A stretch of 28,796 nt of DNA. Origin: Candidatus Bipolaricaulota bacterium (GTDB lineage: Bacteria > Bipolaricaulota > Bipolaricaulia > RBG-16-55-9). The notes under the pieces were generated by a model that did no database searches, had not been told where the DNA came from, and saw only the letters and a program-made list of their open reading frames with translations. Positions within the stretch are counted from its first letter, which is position 1. Each line of letters opens with the position of its first letter. The position numbers and the translations under genes were made by a program. Below are positions 1 to 8,337 of this stretch, piece by piece. Location of the stretch: NCBI GenBank assembly GCA_018609825.1, contig JAHEOA010000212.1, positions 1 through 28,796 on the forward strand. The letters are read 5' to 3'.

Positions 1-73
1 CAAGCCGTGACCGTTTAGCCCGTCCCTGGCCCCGCTGGCTCCGATATCCCGTGACAATGGTCGGGCAGAGACA

Positions 74-101
74 AAGCCCTCGGGAGGGCTCCCGAGGGCT
101 T
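74..101. terminator. Bidirectional intrinsic terminator hairpin
   Basis: A perfect 12-bp inverted repeat (AAGCCCTCGGGA / TCCCGAGGGCTT) encloses a 4-base GGGC loop. On the minus strand the stem is followed by TTTGTCT, a short U-rich tail. It lies about 50 bases past the stop of the minus-strand LolA-like gene, so it probably ends that transcript. It could also end a plus-strand gene entering from the left edge. Confidence 0.65.
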
Positions 102-152
102 CGCTCTAGGAACTGTTGGGGTCCCCGTCGTTGATATGGCAGCGTCCTCAGA

Positions 153-1058
153 TCATTGACCGGACTGTTCACTGCCGGTCTGGGGCTTGGAGAAGAGCTG
201 CGGGTCGAAGCTCGACTTGATCTGTACGTTCTCGACGGTCTGCTCACTGACGAGGTTGCCGCCAAGATACGTCTCCTGCTTGAACGGGAACGCGTAGTCG
301 TTCACGCGCTGATAGTTGCTGAAGACGGTGCGCACCGTCTGGCCCTGGGCCGAGCGGGTGCGCTGAATGGGCAGGAAGCGTTCCGTGTCGAAGTAGAACG
401 TCGCCGACTGGCCTTGCGGCAGCGTCACTTGGACGGCGTGCGCCTCGGTGCCGTTGACGCTCTCCCTGCCCTGGTACGCGTACTGGAAGTCCTCACGCGT
501 CGTGTAGAGCAGGATGTGGAGCGGGTCGAGAAAGAGGTTCTGCTGCACGGAGCCCGCCTGGTTGGCCTGCAGCTCTTGCACTTGGCCCTGCTGCCGGACC
601 CAGCCGTTCTGGCCGTCCCAGACCGTGAGGCTGTTGATCGTCTGGCCCTGGATGTTGACCCGGGTGTCCTTGCGGAAGCGGTTGGGCAGCTGCACCCACG
701 TCTGGGTCTGCAGCGAGAAAGTTTGTCCGCGCTGCTGGGCCATGCTGCTGGCCTCGACTTGGTAGCCGTTCAGGCTCTGCAGCGCCTCGAGGCCGCCCTG
801 AGCTTCGCGGGCCTGTTGCATGATGTCGCGGGCCTGCTGGCTGGGGGGCTGCTCGGTCTGGTCTTGTTCGTCTTGCTCGTCAGACGGCTGCGACTCCTGT
901 GACCCTTGCGACTCCTGCGACGATTGGTCCTCTTCGGACTGTTCCGCGGGCGCCTCGGACGGACCGGACGATGGCCCCAGCGACAACGGCCCTTGCAGCA
1001 GCACGAAGCTGAGAATGGCCACAAGCGCGAGGCCAACGATCAGAATCCATTTGAGCAT
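153..1058 (-). CDS. Membrane-anchored LolA/LppX-like protein with Gln-rich acidic linker
   Basis: This 301-residue protein has one N-terminal hydrophobic segment (residues 3-24) that looks like an uncleaved anchor or signal; no lipobox Cys is present. A low-complexity linker rich in Ser, Gln, Glu and Asp follows (about 30-75). The C-terminal part (about 76-295) resembles outer-membrane-lipoprotein-sorting/LolA-type beta folds: alternating strands, a WDG turn, a Leu-Asp-Pro segment near the middle and an aromatic-rich end. In that superfamily the half-barrel binds lipid acyl chains; a lipid-carrying or envelope-sensing role here is inference. The start is supported by an AGGGAGGG Shine-Dalgarno just upstream and by a promoter at 1083-1111. 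The whole protein is strikingly Gln-rich. It appears monocistronic, ended by the hairpin at 74-101. Confidence 0.7.
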   Translation of the reverse strand: MLKWILIVGLALVAILSFVLLQGPLSLGPSSGPSEAPAEQSEEDQSSQESQGSQESQPSDEQDEQDQTEQPPSQQARDIMQQAREAQGGLEALQSLNGYQVEASSMAQQRGQTFSLQTQTWVQLPNRFRKDTRVNIQGQTINSLTVWDGQNGWVRQQGQVQELQANQAGSVQQNLFLDPLHILLYTTREDFQYAYQGRESVNGTEAHAVQVTLPQGQSATFYFDTERFLPIQRTRSAQGQTVRTVFSNYQRVNDYAFPFKQETYLGGNLVSEQTVENVQIKSSFDPQLFSKPQTGSEQSGQ

Positions 1059-1082
1059 CGAATCCCTCCCTGAAGATAGGCC

Positions 1083-1111
1083 ATACTAAGAACTGAGCCA
1101 GGCCCGAGCAA
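1083..1111 (-). promoter_or_regulatory. Candidate sigma70-type promoter for the LolA-like gene
   Basis: On the minus strand TTGCTC (1106-1111) is followed after 17 bases by TAGTAT (1083-1088). The predicted transcription start lies a few bases before the Shine-Dalgarno of the LolA-like gene, giving a short leader. The -35 resembles those proposed for gyrA and the Lon-like gene. Confidence 0.4.
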
Positions 1112-1197
1112 TCGATCCTCCCGATTCCTCAGCCTGACGGCGTCTTCGTCCGATGGTAATCGCCGAACTCGGGGTCTCGACAGCCGCGTGGCGCGCG

Positions 1198-1620
1198 TCA
1201 GCCCGCCTCGATGGCTTGGTGGATACGCGCTTGGACGTCATCCAGGCTCAGTTCGGTCTGGCCGCCCACGACGTGGTGCAGCGTTCCCCCGCCGTCCCCG
1301 CGATGGCGCGGAATAATGTGCACGTGCAGGTGCGGCACGGCCTGGCCGGCTTCCGACCCGTTGTGGATGCCGATCGTGGCGGCCGGGGCGTCCATGGCGC
1401 CCTGCACGGCCTGCGCGGCGCGCTGAACGGCGCTGAACAACGGCCCGATCTCCTCGGGGGCGAGGTCCTGGAGATGCCGGCAGTGCGTCTTGGGGATCAC
1501 CAGCGTGTGGCCGTCCCGCAGGGGATGCAGGTCGAGAAACGCCACGCTGTGCTCGTCCTCGTCGATCTTGTGGGCGTCCTGCTCGTTGCGGGCGATGGCA
1601 CAGAAGATGCAGTCACTCAT
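1198..1620 (-). CDS. HIT family nucleotide-binding hydrolase (HINT-like)
   Basis: A 140-residue histidine-triad protein. The diagnostic H-x-H-x-H motif is H97-L-H99-V-H101, followed by the usual Ile-Ile-Pro-Arg. Cys4 and Cys7 with a downstream His form the N-terminal zinc-type signature of the HINT/PKCI branch. Family members hydrolyse phosphoramidates or nucleotide adducts such as aminoacyl-AMP on the catalytic triad His. I choose the ATG at 1620, which puts the CxxC at the start as in relatives; a longer frame would add 11 unsupported residues. The gene overlaps the end of tyrS by 8 bases (ATGAGTGA), implying translational coupling. Aminoacyl-AMP clearance next to a tRNA synthetase is an attractive functional link but is inference. 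Confidence 0.93.
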   Translation of the reverse strand: MSDCIFCAIARNEQDAHKIDEDEHSVAFLDLHPLRDGHTLVIPKTHCRHLQDLAPEEIGPLFSAVQRAAQAVQGAMDAPAATIGIHNGSEAGQAVPHLHVHIIPRHRGDGGGTLHHVVGGQTELSLDDVQARIHQAIEAG

Positions 1621-2830
1621 CCTGCGACGAACCCTCCACGTGGATCTCGGCAAAGCGACGTTTGCCGACTTTCAGAAGCCCCTTGGGTGTCAGTTCAATG
1701 TGCGCGTTCGCGTCCTCGATCCGAGTGCCGTCGTACTCCACCGCTCCCTGCTGCACGAGCCGTCGCGCCTCGGAGCGACTCTCCACCAACTCCGCCCGAT
1801 CCATGAGCTCGACGATCCAGATGCGCCCGTGCTCGTCCAGCGCGCCCGGACCGAGGGTCACGTGGGGAACGTCCTCGGGGCGCTCGCCCTGGGCGAAGAC
1901 CCGCTCGAACTCCTCGGCCGCGCTGTCGGCGTCGTCCGCGGGGTAGTACTTGGCCACCACGGCGTGGGCGAGTCGCTTCTTCTGCTCCATGGGATGCTCG
2001 TCCTTGAGCTCGTCGTGGTCCAGATCGGTCAAGAGCGTCGTGTAGCGCTCCAGCATGTCGTCGGGGATCGACATGAGCTTGCCGTAAATGTCATTGGGGG
2101 CCTCGGTGATCCCGACGGTGTTGCCGTAGGACTTGCTCATCTTCTTGACGCCGTCGATGCCCTCCAACAGGGGCATGAGCAGCGCCACCTGCGGATCCTG
2201 GTCGTAGCGGGCCTGGATCTCGCGGCCCACCAACAGATTGAATCGCTGGTCCGTGCCGCCGAGTTCCACGTCGGCGTCGATGGCGACCGAATCGTAGGCT
2301 TGCGCCAACGGATACAGAAACTCCAACAGCGTGATCGACTGGCCCTGTTCGTAGCGCTTGTGGAAGTCGTCGCGCTCCAGCATCCGGGCGACGGTGTACT
2401 TCGATGTCAGCTCCATGATCTCCTCAAACGCCATGGGCTCCAGCCACTTGGAGTTGTAGTGGATCTCGGTCCGGTCGGTGTCCAGGATCTCGAAGGCCTG
2501 GTCCTTGTAGGTCTGCATGTTCCGCTGAATCTCGTTGAACGTCAGGATGGGCCGGGTCGAGTCGCGGCCCGAGGGGTCGCCGATGCGGGCGGTGAAGTCC
2601 CCGACGATCAGCACGGCCCTGTGGCCGAGGTCCTGGAAGGCGCGCAGCTTCTCCAGGACGACGCCGATGCCGACGTGGATGTTGGGGGCGGTCGGGTCGA
2701 CGCCGAGCTTGACGCGCAGCGGCTCGCCCGACTCAACCGAGCGCTCCAGCTTCCTGAGGAGATCGTCCTCGGGGATGATCTCCACGGAGCGCCGCTTGAT
2801 GATCTCCAGTTGGTCCTCTGGGGATGTCAT
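1613..2830 (-). CDS. tyrS: Tyrosyl-tRNA synthetase
   Basis: A 405-residue class Ic synthetase that charges tRNA-Tyr in the cytoplasm. It resembles the Thermus-type TyrRS through the Rossmann core, the GDFTARIGDPSGR loop, the YNSKWL segment, the tyrosine-site Gln-Ala-Tyr-Asp-Ser and GGTDQRFN motifs, an intact KMSKS loop (K230-S234) and a C-terminal S4 RNA-binding domain (about 345-395). The oddity is the first ATP-binding signature: at the HIGH position it reads H52-V-G-I55, so the second histidine is isoleucine. The DNA reads this unambiguously. The gene starts 14 bases after the gyrA stop and overlaps the HIT gene, so it probably lies in a gyrA-tyrS-hit transcript. No T-box leader can fit upstream. 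Confidence 0.96.
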   Translation of the reverse strand: MTSPEDQLEIIKRRSVEIIPEDDLLRKLERSVESGEPLRVKLGVDPTAPNIHVGIGVVLEKLRAFQDLGHRAVLIVGDFTARIGDPSGRDSTRPILTFNEIQRNMQTYKDQAFEILDTDRTEIHYNSKWLEPMAFEEIMELTSKYTVARMLERDDFHKRYEQGQSITLLEFLYPLAQAYDSVAIDADVELGGTDQRFNLLVGREIQARYDQDPQVALLMPLLEGIDGVKKMSKSYGNTVGITEAPNDIYGKLMSIPDDMLERYTTLLTDLDHDELKDEHPMEQKKRLAHAVVAKYYPADDADSAAEEFERVFAQGERPEDVPHVTLGPGALDEHGRIWIVELMDRAELVESRSEARRLVQQGAVEYDGTRIEDANAHIELTPKGLLKVGKRRFAEIHVEGSSQDE

Positions 2831-2844
2831 GGCTCTGACGGTCG

Positions 2845-5262
2845 CTACTCGCGACTGTGCCGGACGATGGAGACGACGCGGTCGTCCTCGTCGACGCTGA
2901 TGACCTTGACGCCGCGGGCGTAGCGACTGACCACGCGGACGTCGCTGGCGGAGATCCGGATGACCTTGCCCTGCAGCGTCGTGATCATGACCTCGTCGTC
3001 GTCGTGGACGCGGCCCATCGCGACGACCTTGCCGGTCTTGCGGTTGGTCTTGAGGCCGAGTACGCCCTTGCCCGAGCGATTCTGCGTGGGGAACTCCTCG
3101 ACGGGCGTGCGCTTGCCGAAGCCGTTCTCCGTGACGACGAGCAACTTATCTTCGGTGGCCCCCGCCGGCAACGGCGTGAGATCGACGAGTTCGTCGTCGG
3201 CGTCGAGCTTCATGCCGATGACCCCCTTGGAGGGGCGTCCGGTGAGCCGAGCCTGATCCTCGTCGAAGCGGATCGTCTGGCCCTTGGCGCTGACGAGCAT
3301 CAGATCGCCCGAGCCCGTCGTCAACGCCACGTCGACGATCTGGTCGCCCTCGACGGCGTTGATCGCGGCGATGCCGTTGGTGTGGGCGTTCAGATAGTCC
3401 TCGATGAGGTTGCGGTTGACGATGCCGCGCTGGGTCGCCATGACGCAATACTGACGCCCGTCGTCCTCGGCCGGATGGGGAACAAGCGCCACGACCTGTT
3501 CCTCCGGCGACATGCCGATGAGGTTGCGCAGGTTCTCGCCCTTGGAGTCGCGGCGTGCCGACGGCAGCCGATAGGCCTTCAGCTTGTAGCATTTGTGGGC
3601 CGTTGTGAAGATCCATAGATCGTCTCGGGCGTTGCAGCTGAAAATGTGCTTGAATACGTCGCCCTCGCGCAGGCGCATGGCGATAACGCCCTTGCCGCCT
3701 CGGCCCTGCTTGCGGATGACGTCTTCACGCGGCGCGTTGGCGTAGCCCTTGGTGGAGATGCTCACCAGCACATCTTGGTCGGGCACGAACGACTCGGGCG
3801 TGTATTCCCAATCGGCTTCGCCCTCGGTCAGGATCTGAGTCCGCCGCTCGTCGGCGTACTTGTCCTTGATCTCCAGCAGTTCATCTTCGATGAGCTGGTC
3901 GAGCTTCTCGTTGCTGCCCAGGATCTCCTTGTACTCCTTGATGAGCTCGATCTTTTCCTGATACTCGTTCTCGATCTTGTCCCGCTCCAGGCTGGTGAGC
4001 TGGCGCAGTCGCATGCTCAGGATCGCGTTGGCCTGGTCCTCGCTCAGGTCGTAGTCGGCCTGCAGTCGGGTCATCGCCGAGGGCGCGTCGTCGGCGTCGC
4101 GGATCAACTGGATGATCGCCTCTTGGTTCGCCAGCGCCACGCGCAGGCCCTCCAGGATATGGGCGCGCTGTTCGGCGATTCTCAGGCGATACTGCGTCCG
4201 GCGCGTGACGACGTCGCGTCGATGCGCCAGGAACGCCCCCAGGAGCTCCTTGAGCGAGAGTTTCCGTGGGTTGCCGTCGATGATGACGAGGAAGTTGGCG
4301 CCGAACGTCCACTCCAGTGGCGTGTACCGGTAAATCTTGTTGAGCGCGACCTGCGGGTTGGCCGTCTGCTTCAGTTCCACGACGATGCGGAGGCCGTCCT
4401 GGTCGGACTCGTCCCGGAGATCCGTGACCTCGTCGATCTCGCCGGCGCGTACCTTGTTGGCGATCGCTTCCACGATCGTCGACTTGCGCACCTGGAAGGG
4501 GATCTCCGTGACGATGATCCGGTCGTCCTGGACCTCGGCCTTGCCGCGCACGCGGATCTTGCCCTCGCCCGTGCGATAGGCGGCCTCGATCCCCTCTTCG
4601 CCGAGGATCATGCCGCCCGTGGGCAGATCGGGGCCCTTGATGAACTGCTTCAGGTCGCTCCAGTCGGCGTCGGGGTGCTCGATGAGATGGACGGTGGCGT
4701 CGACGAGCTCGCCCAGGTTGTGCGGCGGAATCTGGGTCGTCATGCCGACCGAGATGCCCCAGGCGCCGTTCAGAAGCAGATTGGGCACCTTGGCGGGCAG
4801 GACGACCGGCTCCTCGAGCGCGTCGTCGAAGTTGGTCTGGAAGTCGACGGTCTCCTCGTTGATCTCGGCGAGGAACTCCTCGGTGATGGCGGAGAGACGG
4901 GCTTCGGTGTAGCGCATCGCGGCCGCCTCGTCGCCGTCGAGGCTGCCGAAGTTGCCCTGGCCGTCGATCAGGGGGTAGCGATAGCTGAACGTCTGCGCCA
5001 TGTTGACCAGCGTGTCGTAGATGGCTTGGTCGCCGTGCGGGTGATACTTACCCATCGTCTCACCGACGATGCGGGCGCATTTCCGATGGGGGCGATTGGA
5101 GGCCAGTCCGAGCTGGTCCATGGCGTAGAGGATGCGTCGTTGGACGGGCTTGAGCCCGTCGCGCGCGTCCGGGATGGCTCGGCCCCGGATGACGCTCATG
5201 GCGTAGTTGATGTAGCTCTGGCGCATCTCCGATTCGATCGGGGTCCGCTCGATACGGCTCAT
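2845..5262 (-). CDS. gyrA: DNA gyrase subunit A
   Basis: An 805-residue type IIA topoisomerase breakage-reunion subunit; with GyrB (not in the window) it introduces negative supercoils. The winged-helix core has the catalytic Arg117-Tyr118 in the [10 protein letters not shown] context and the GKYHPHGD motif. A coiled-coil gate region spans roughly 430-480. The C-terminal pinwheel domain carries the GyrA box Q519-G525 (QGRGGKG), which distinguishes gyrase from topoisomerase IV, followed by repeated blades to the end. Within the quinolone-resistance region, the residue equivalent to E. coli Ser83 is Gln79, while Asp83 (E. coli Asp87) is retained. The start has a GGGAGG Shine-Dalgarno about 10 bases upstream, and a promoter is visible at 5333-5361. 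It is followed closely by tyrS. Confidence 0.97.
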   Translation of the reverse strand: MSRIERTPIESEMRQSYINYAMSVIRGRAIPDARDGLKPVQRRILYAMDQLGLASNRPHRKCARIVGETMGKYHPHGDQAIYDTLVNMAQTFSYRYPLIDGQGNFGSLDGDEAAAMRYTEARLSAITEEFLAEINEETVDFQTNFDDALEEPVVLPAKVPNLLLNGAWGISVGMTTQIPPHNLGELVDATVHLIEHPDADWSDLKQFIKGPDLPTGGMILGEEGIEAAYRTGEGKIRVRGKAEVQDDRIIVTEIPFQVRKSTIVEAIANKVRAGEIDEVTDLRDESDQDGLRIVVELKQTANPQVALNKIYRYTPLEWTFGANFLVIIDGNPRKLSLKELLGAFLAHRRDVVTRRTQYRLRIAEQRAHILEGLRVALANQEAIIQLIRDADDAPSAMTRLQADYDLSEDQANAILSMRLRQLTSLERDKIENEYQEKIELIKEYKEILGSNEKLDQLIEDELLEIKDKYADERRTQILTEGEADWEYTPESFVPDQDVLVSISTKGYANAPREDVIRKQGRGGKGVIAMRLREGDVFKHIFSCNARDDLWIFTTAHKCYKLKAYRLPSARRDSKGENLRNLIGMSPEEQVVALVPHPAEDDGRQYCVMATQRGIVNRNLIEDYLNAHTNGIAAINAVEGDQIVDVALTTGSGDLMLVSAKGQTIRFDEDQARLTGRPSKGVIGMKLDADDELVDLTPLPAGATEDKLLVVTENGFGKRTPVEEFPTQNRSGKGVLGLKTNRKTGKVVAMGRVHDDDEVMITTLQGKVIRISASDVRVVSRYARGVKVISVDEDDRVVSIVRHSRE

Positions 5263-5332
5263 AGATCACGATCCTCCCAACTCGTTGCCCGAGACAAAAA
5301 CGGCTCTCGCACCACCGCGATATGACCCCTCG

Positions 5333-5361
5333 ATGATACGGGATTTCGCGTCTCTAAGCAA
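5333..5361 (-). promoter_or_regulatory. Candidate sigma70-type promoter of gyrA
   Basis: On the minus strand TTGCTT (5356-5361), a 17-base spacer and TATCAT (5333-5338; 5 of 6 to the -10 consensus) lie about 70 bases upstream of the gyrA start. This would drive the gyrA-tyrS-hit string. Confidence 0.5.
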
Positions 5362-5373
5362 GTTTGGCGGCGT

Positions 5374-5388
5374 TCGAGCACGGCTCGA
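5374..5388 (-). terminator. Short hairpin after the GAPDH-like gene
   Basis: TCGAGC-ACG-GCTCGA forms a 6-bp stem with a 3-base loop, 8 bases beyond the stop of the GAPDH-like gene. It lacks a U-run on either strand, so termination is uncertain, and it lies just upstream of the gyrA promoter. Confidence 0.25.
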
Positions 5389-5396
5389 TGGACGCG

Positions 5397-6464
5397 TCAG
5401 ACCTCGTCAAACATGTACGGGGCGACGACGTCCAGTTGGGCCTGGTAGCTGGCGGGATCCAGGAACCACAACGTCGCGGCCAGACTGGACAGCAGTGAGT
5501 TGCCGTCCTGGGGCGTGAAGCAGAACCCGGTCACCCGGTGCCCGTTCTGCGAGACGTGCAGCGAGGGCAGCACGACGACGGTGTTGTCCAGAATACGACC
5601 GTAGTGGCCGTAGTCGCGTCCGAAGGAGAATATCAGGTTCTGCTCGCTCCGATGGGTGACCGCCACATGAGGGTTGTCCCGCAGTCGCTGCGTGACGCTG
5701 GCGCGGGTGGTCGGCTCGGCCAGCTCGAGGTCGAAGTGGACGGTGTGCATGTACTGGGTGTTGACCTTGAGCGCGGACGAGAACAGATTGAGCTCGAGAC
5801 CGAGCGTCTGGAAGAGGTGATAGGCGTCTCGGGCGTGGTGCGTGCCAAAGACCTCGTCGTCGTGCGCGCTGACGCTGGGGGACGGGACGAAACTGGAGGA
5901 CTGGCTGATGTCATTGGCGCGACGAATGCAGACGAAGCGCGCGGATTGGAGATTGGCCCGATCGTCATCGAGCGCGATCGTGTCCACCAGAACCGCCAGA
6001 TTATGGGTGTTGCAACTGACGACCTGGATATAGCGGTCATCGCCCGGGATCAGCGCCTCGTCGTTGACGCCGTGGACGAACATCTTGCCGAAGCCGAACT
6101 CGCTGCCCTGGGCAATGAAGCCGCGCGTGTTGTGCTCAAACTTGCGGTAGAAGTCGGTCTTGTTCGTGTTGCCCCAGCCCTTCGGCGTGCAGTCGATGAC
6201 CACGTCGGCCAGGTCGATCGCCTCGACCTTCTCGTAGGCCGGAGTGATCCCGATGGCCTCGAAGTCCTCGGCCGCTTTGCCGTTGACCGCCAGCTGGGCG
6301 CCGCGTCGAATCAGGTTGTGGATCTTGGGCCGATCCTCCAGGATCGGCGAGTTCTTGTGGAAGATCACCTCGTCGAGGCCGATCTCGTCCTTGATCCCCG
6401 CAAGCAGCCCGATCAACGGCTCGCCGATCGTGCCCGTCCCGATCACCAGCACCGTGTGGCCCAT
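5397..6464 (-). CDS. Type II (archaeal-class) glyceraldehyde-3-phosphate dehydrogenase-like protein
   Basis: A 355-residue NAD(P)-dependent dehydrogenase homologue. The N-terminal Rossmann fold begins with G9-T-G-T-I-G14. Segment 84-95 (AIDLADVVIDCTPKG) matches the archaeal GAPDH ADIVVDATPEG pattern. The active-site region reads S150-C-N-T-H-N, against S-C-N-T-T-G in type II GAPDH, so the nucleophile Cys151 is kept but the next positions differ. A later MHTVHF segment fits the conserved His region of the family. A GGGGGA Shine-Dalgarno precedes the ATG. The gene follows the nicotinamidase-like gene by 99 bases on the same strand. Because the substrate-site residues deviate, a glycolytic role is not assured; it may oxidise another aldehyde or semialdehyde. 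Confidence 0.75.
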   Translation of the reverse strand: MGHTVLVIGTGTIGEPLIGLLAGIKDEIGLDEVIFHKNSPILEDRPKIHNLIRRGAQLAVNGKAAEDFEAIGITPAYEKVEAIDLADVVIDCTPKGWGNTNKTDFYRKFEHNTRGFIAQGSEFGFGKMFVHGVNDEALIPGDDRYIQVVSCNTHNLAVLVDTIALDDDRANLQSARFVCIRRANDISQSSSFVPSPSVSAHDDEVFGTHHARDAYHLFQTLGLELNLFSSALKVNTQYMHTVHFDLELAEPTTRASVTQRLRDNPHVAVTHRSEQNLIFSFGRDYGHYGRILDNTVVVLPSLHVSQNGHRVTGFCFTPQDGNSLLSSLAATLWFLDPASYQAQLDVVAPYMFDEV

Positions 6465-6563
6465 GCCCGATCCCCCTTCAGTTGATCCGTCTGGATGCCT
6501 CAGGTGTAGCCCATGGACATGACGGAGGTCAACATCGAGGCGACGTGAGGCGTTGCCGGCGAT

Positions 6564-7598
6564 TCAGGCGTTCAGATCCGGCCAGTTCGCGATCGGCTCG
6601 GTGGACTGGACCACGTGCATGCCCGCCTCGGCGAAGCGTCGGAACGCGGCGTCAGCCTCCTCGGTGTAGTCGACGACCCCGGGGACGACGACGGACGAGG
6701 TGCAGTCCTCCAACAGATAAACCTTGCGGGCCAGCGACTCGTCGGTCTCCATGATGTCGCGGAGGAGGTCGTCGATGGTCCAGGCGACGCAGTGGCTTTT
6801 CGCTTGCCCGGCAATGGCGACGGCATCGAACTCGCGCAGTTTCTGCAGGAACCGCTCGTTCCTGGCGGCAATGGGGTCGCCCCGATGGTTGGTGCGCACC
6901 TCGGGGCCGAGCACGGAGTAATGCTCGGTCAGGGGGTTGAGGCCCTTCACTTCGTGATCCGGCTGACTCATGCGGGCGATGGTGTGGAAGAAGACGGCCT
7001 CCTCAATGGCTGGGACGAGCGCGTGGCTGATCCCGCCCAGCATGACGTGGTAAGGCCAGATCGTCAGGTCGTACTTCTCGCCGGCGCAGAGCTCGGCGAC
7101 GTAGTGCTCCAAGTGGCGCTGCCCGGCTTCGGGCGTGAGCCCGATGTTCGGGGCCACGGCCGGGTTGAAGCGCCAGCGCCCGTCGTCGATGTCGGCCTTG
7201 GTCACCAGCGTCAGCGGATCCGGATGGTTCCCGTCCTCATCGATTAGGAAGATCGGATGGAAGATCTGCATGGCCTGATGGGTGTCCATCGTCGGCGTGA
7301 TCTGGGTGATGCGATCCAGGTTGCGATAGATGAAGCGACAGAGTCTCACGTTGTCCTCGACGGCCCCGTTGCCCGACCGTCCTGCCACGAACAGCTCGAA
7401 GCCCGGCAAGCAGAACGTGTTCTGTACGTCGACCAGCACGAGCCCGAGCTTGAACGCGTCATCGTGCGCTGACGAGATGTCGTGCTCGCGGGCCCAGGCC
7501 TCGGCGCCCTCGGCCCGTTGCTCGTAGGGCACGCGCCAGATCGCGTCGACGCTGTCAGGGTCAAAATGCGGCGGAACGGGCAGCTCCTCGGGTGCCAT
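6564..7598 (-). CDS. Nicotinamidase/isochorismatase-family cysteine hydrolase
   Basis: A 344-residue protein, much longer than typical PncA (about 180-215), with an extended N-terminus and internal insertions. The catalytic-type residues are visible: Asp57 in LVDVQNTF, Cys270 in AKSHCVAWT, and a candidate Lys218. A D105-x-H107...H114 group resembles the nicotinamidase metal site, and IWPYH (180-184) parallels the PncA LWPxHC segment. Family enzymes hydrolyse amides such as nicotinamide, or isochorismate-type ethers. I infer an amidase, substrate unknown. The ATG at 7598 has no Shine-Dalgarno, and a good promoter at 7611-7640 would start transcription only a few bases upstream, so the message may be leaderless. 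Its partner is the GAPDH-like gene downstream. Confidence 0.8.
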   Translation of the reverse strand: MAPEELPVPPHFDPDSVDAIWRVPYEQRAEGAEAWAREHDISSAHDDAFKLGLVLVDVQNTFCLPGFELFVAGRSGNGAVEDNVRLCRFIYRNLDRITQITPTMDTHQAMQIFHPIFLIDEDGNHPDPLTLVTKADIDDGRWRFNPAVAPNIGLTPEAGQRHLEHYVAELCAGEKYDLTIWPYHVMLGGISHALVPAIEEAVFFHTIARMSQPDHEVKGLNPLTEHYSVLGPEVRTNHRGDPIAARNERFLQKLREFDAVAIAGQAKSHCVAWTIDDLLRDIMETDESLARKVYLLEDCTSSVVVPGVVDYTEEADAAFRRFAEAGMHVVQSTEPIANWPDLNA

Positions 7599-7610
7599 CG
7601 CGACACGGGG

Positions 7611-7640
7611 AGTCTAGAGCGGCAGCTGTGCGCGGGTCAA
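7611..7640 (-). promoter_or_regulatory. Candidate promoter for the nicotinamidase/GAPDH-like pair
   Basis: On the minus strand TTGACC (7635-7640; 5 of 6 to the -35 consensus), an 18-base spacer and TAGACT (7611-7616) immediately precede the ATG at 7598. The predicted start site falls near 7604, about 6 bases from the start codon. Confidence 0.45.
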
Positions 7641-7653
7641 CTCGCGGCTGAGA

Positions 7654-8337
7654 TCAGAGCCGCTTGGCGTAGACGATCGTCTCCTGGCGATGCATCTCGC
7701 CGTCTCGGGCGAGATACCAGGGATAGCGATGGACGGGCTCATATCCCATGGAATCGAAGAAGCCCCGAGCTGCGTCATTCGCGGCATGGACGCGGGCATG
7801 GACGCCGGGCACGTCAGCGTCGCGGGCCTGGGCCTCGAAGCGTTCCACGAGCGCGCGCCCGATCCCCTGACCCCGGATGCCCGGACGAAGGTTGATATGC
7901 AGATGGGCCGGATACCGCGTCAGGATCGGCTTCATGCGTCGGCCCTCGCCGACCCCGAACGTCTTGAGCAGCGATCGGGCCAGATGCCACGTCTCGCGTC
8001 GCCAGAGCGCGCCGCCCCGCAGGGCGCGCCAGACGGCGTGGGGAAAGATGGAGCGGGCCATGCGCCGACGTCGCCAAGTGCTGTGCAGGCAGCCGCTCAG
8101 GTAGCCGATCACCGTGCCGTCCTGCACGGCGACCCAGAGGGACTCGGGCTCGAAGTCGGTGTAGTAGCGGGTCAGCAGATCGGCCATGACCTCGGGATCG
8201 CTGAAGAGGCTCTCCAAGGCGTCCCGATGGCTGGCGGTCCGACGGGCGATCGCCCGGATCTGTTCCCGATCGGACGCCCGGTAGCGCCGGACGGTCACAT
8301 CCGAGGCGTCGCCCGGGTCCGATCGATTCGCGATCAT
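7654..8337 (-). CDS. GNAT family N-acetyltransferase
   Basis: A 227-residue GNAT protein. The acetyl-CoA pyrophosphate loop is clear at R152-G-I-R-G-Q-G-I-G160 (R/QxxGxG/A), preceded by the strand HLHINL and followed by RALVERFEAQA. The late N-D-A-A-R-G-F-F-D-S-M-G-Y motif is typical of the family. An insertion of about 45 mostly basic residues (88-135) separates strands 3 and 4. The start is fixed at 8337 by an ATGA overlap with the PIG-L gene stop; a longer open frame upstream is only the shadow of that gene. Acceptor substrate is unknown. Translational coupling to a deacetylase suggests the two act on related amino-sugar or thiol substrates (inference). Confidence 0.88.
   Translation of the reverse strand: MIANRSDPGDASDVTVRRYRASDREQIRAIARRTASHRDALESLFSDPEVMADLLTRYYTDFEPESLWVAVQDGTVIGYLSGCLHSTWRRRRMARSIFPHAVWRALRGGALWRRETWHLARSLLKTFGVGEGRRMKPILTRYPAHLHINLRPGIRGQGIGRALVERFEAQARDADVPGVHARVHAANDAARGFFDSMGYEPVHRYPWYLARDGEMHRQETIVYAKRL

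Noticed and set aside
1..18. Possible C-terminal end (QAVTV stop) of a plus-strand gene entering from the left edge
   Set aside because: Five codons cannot support a gene. The bidirectional hairpin at 74-101 is compatible with it but also with the minus-strand gene alone.
1490..5325. Long open frames antisense to tyrS and gyrA (for example 1490-2923 and 3646-5325)
   Set aside because: They mirror strongly conserved genes, have low-complexity Val/Leu/Asp/Gly-rich translations typical of antisense GC-rich coding DNA, and show no recognisable domain.
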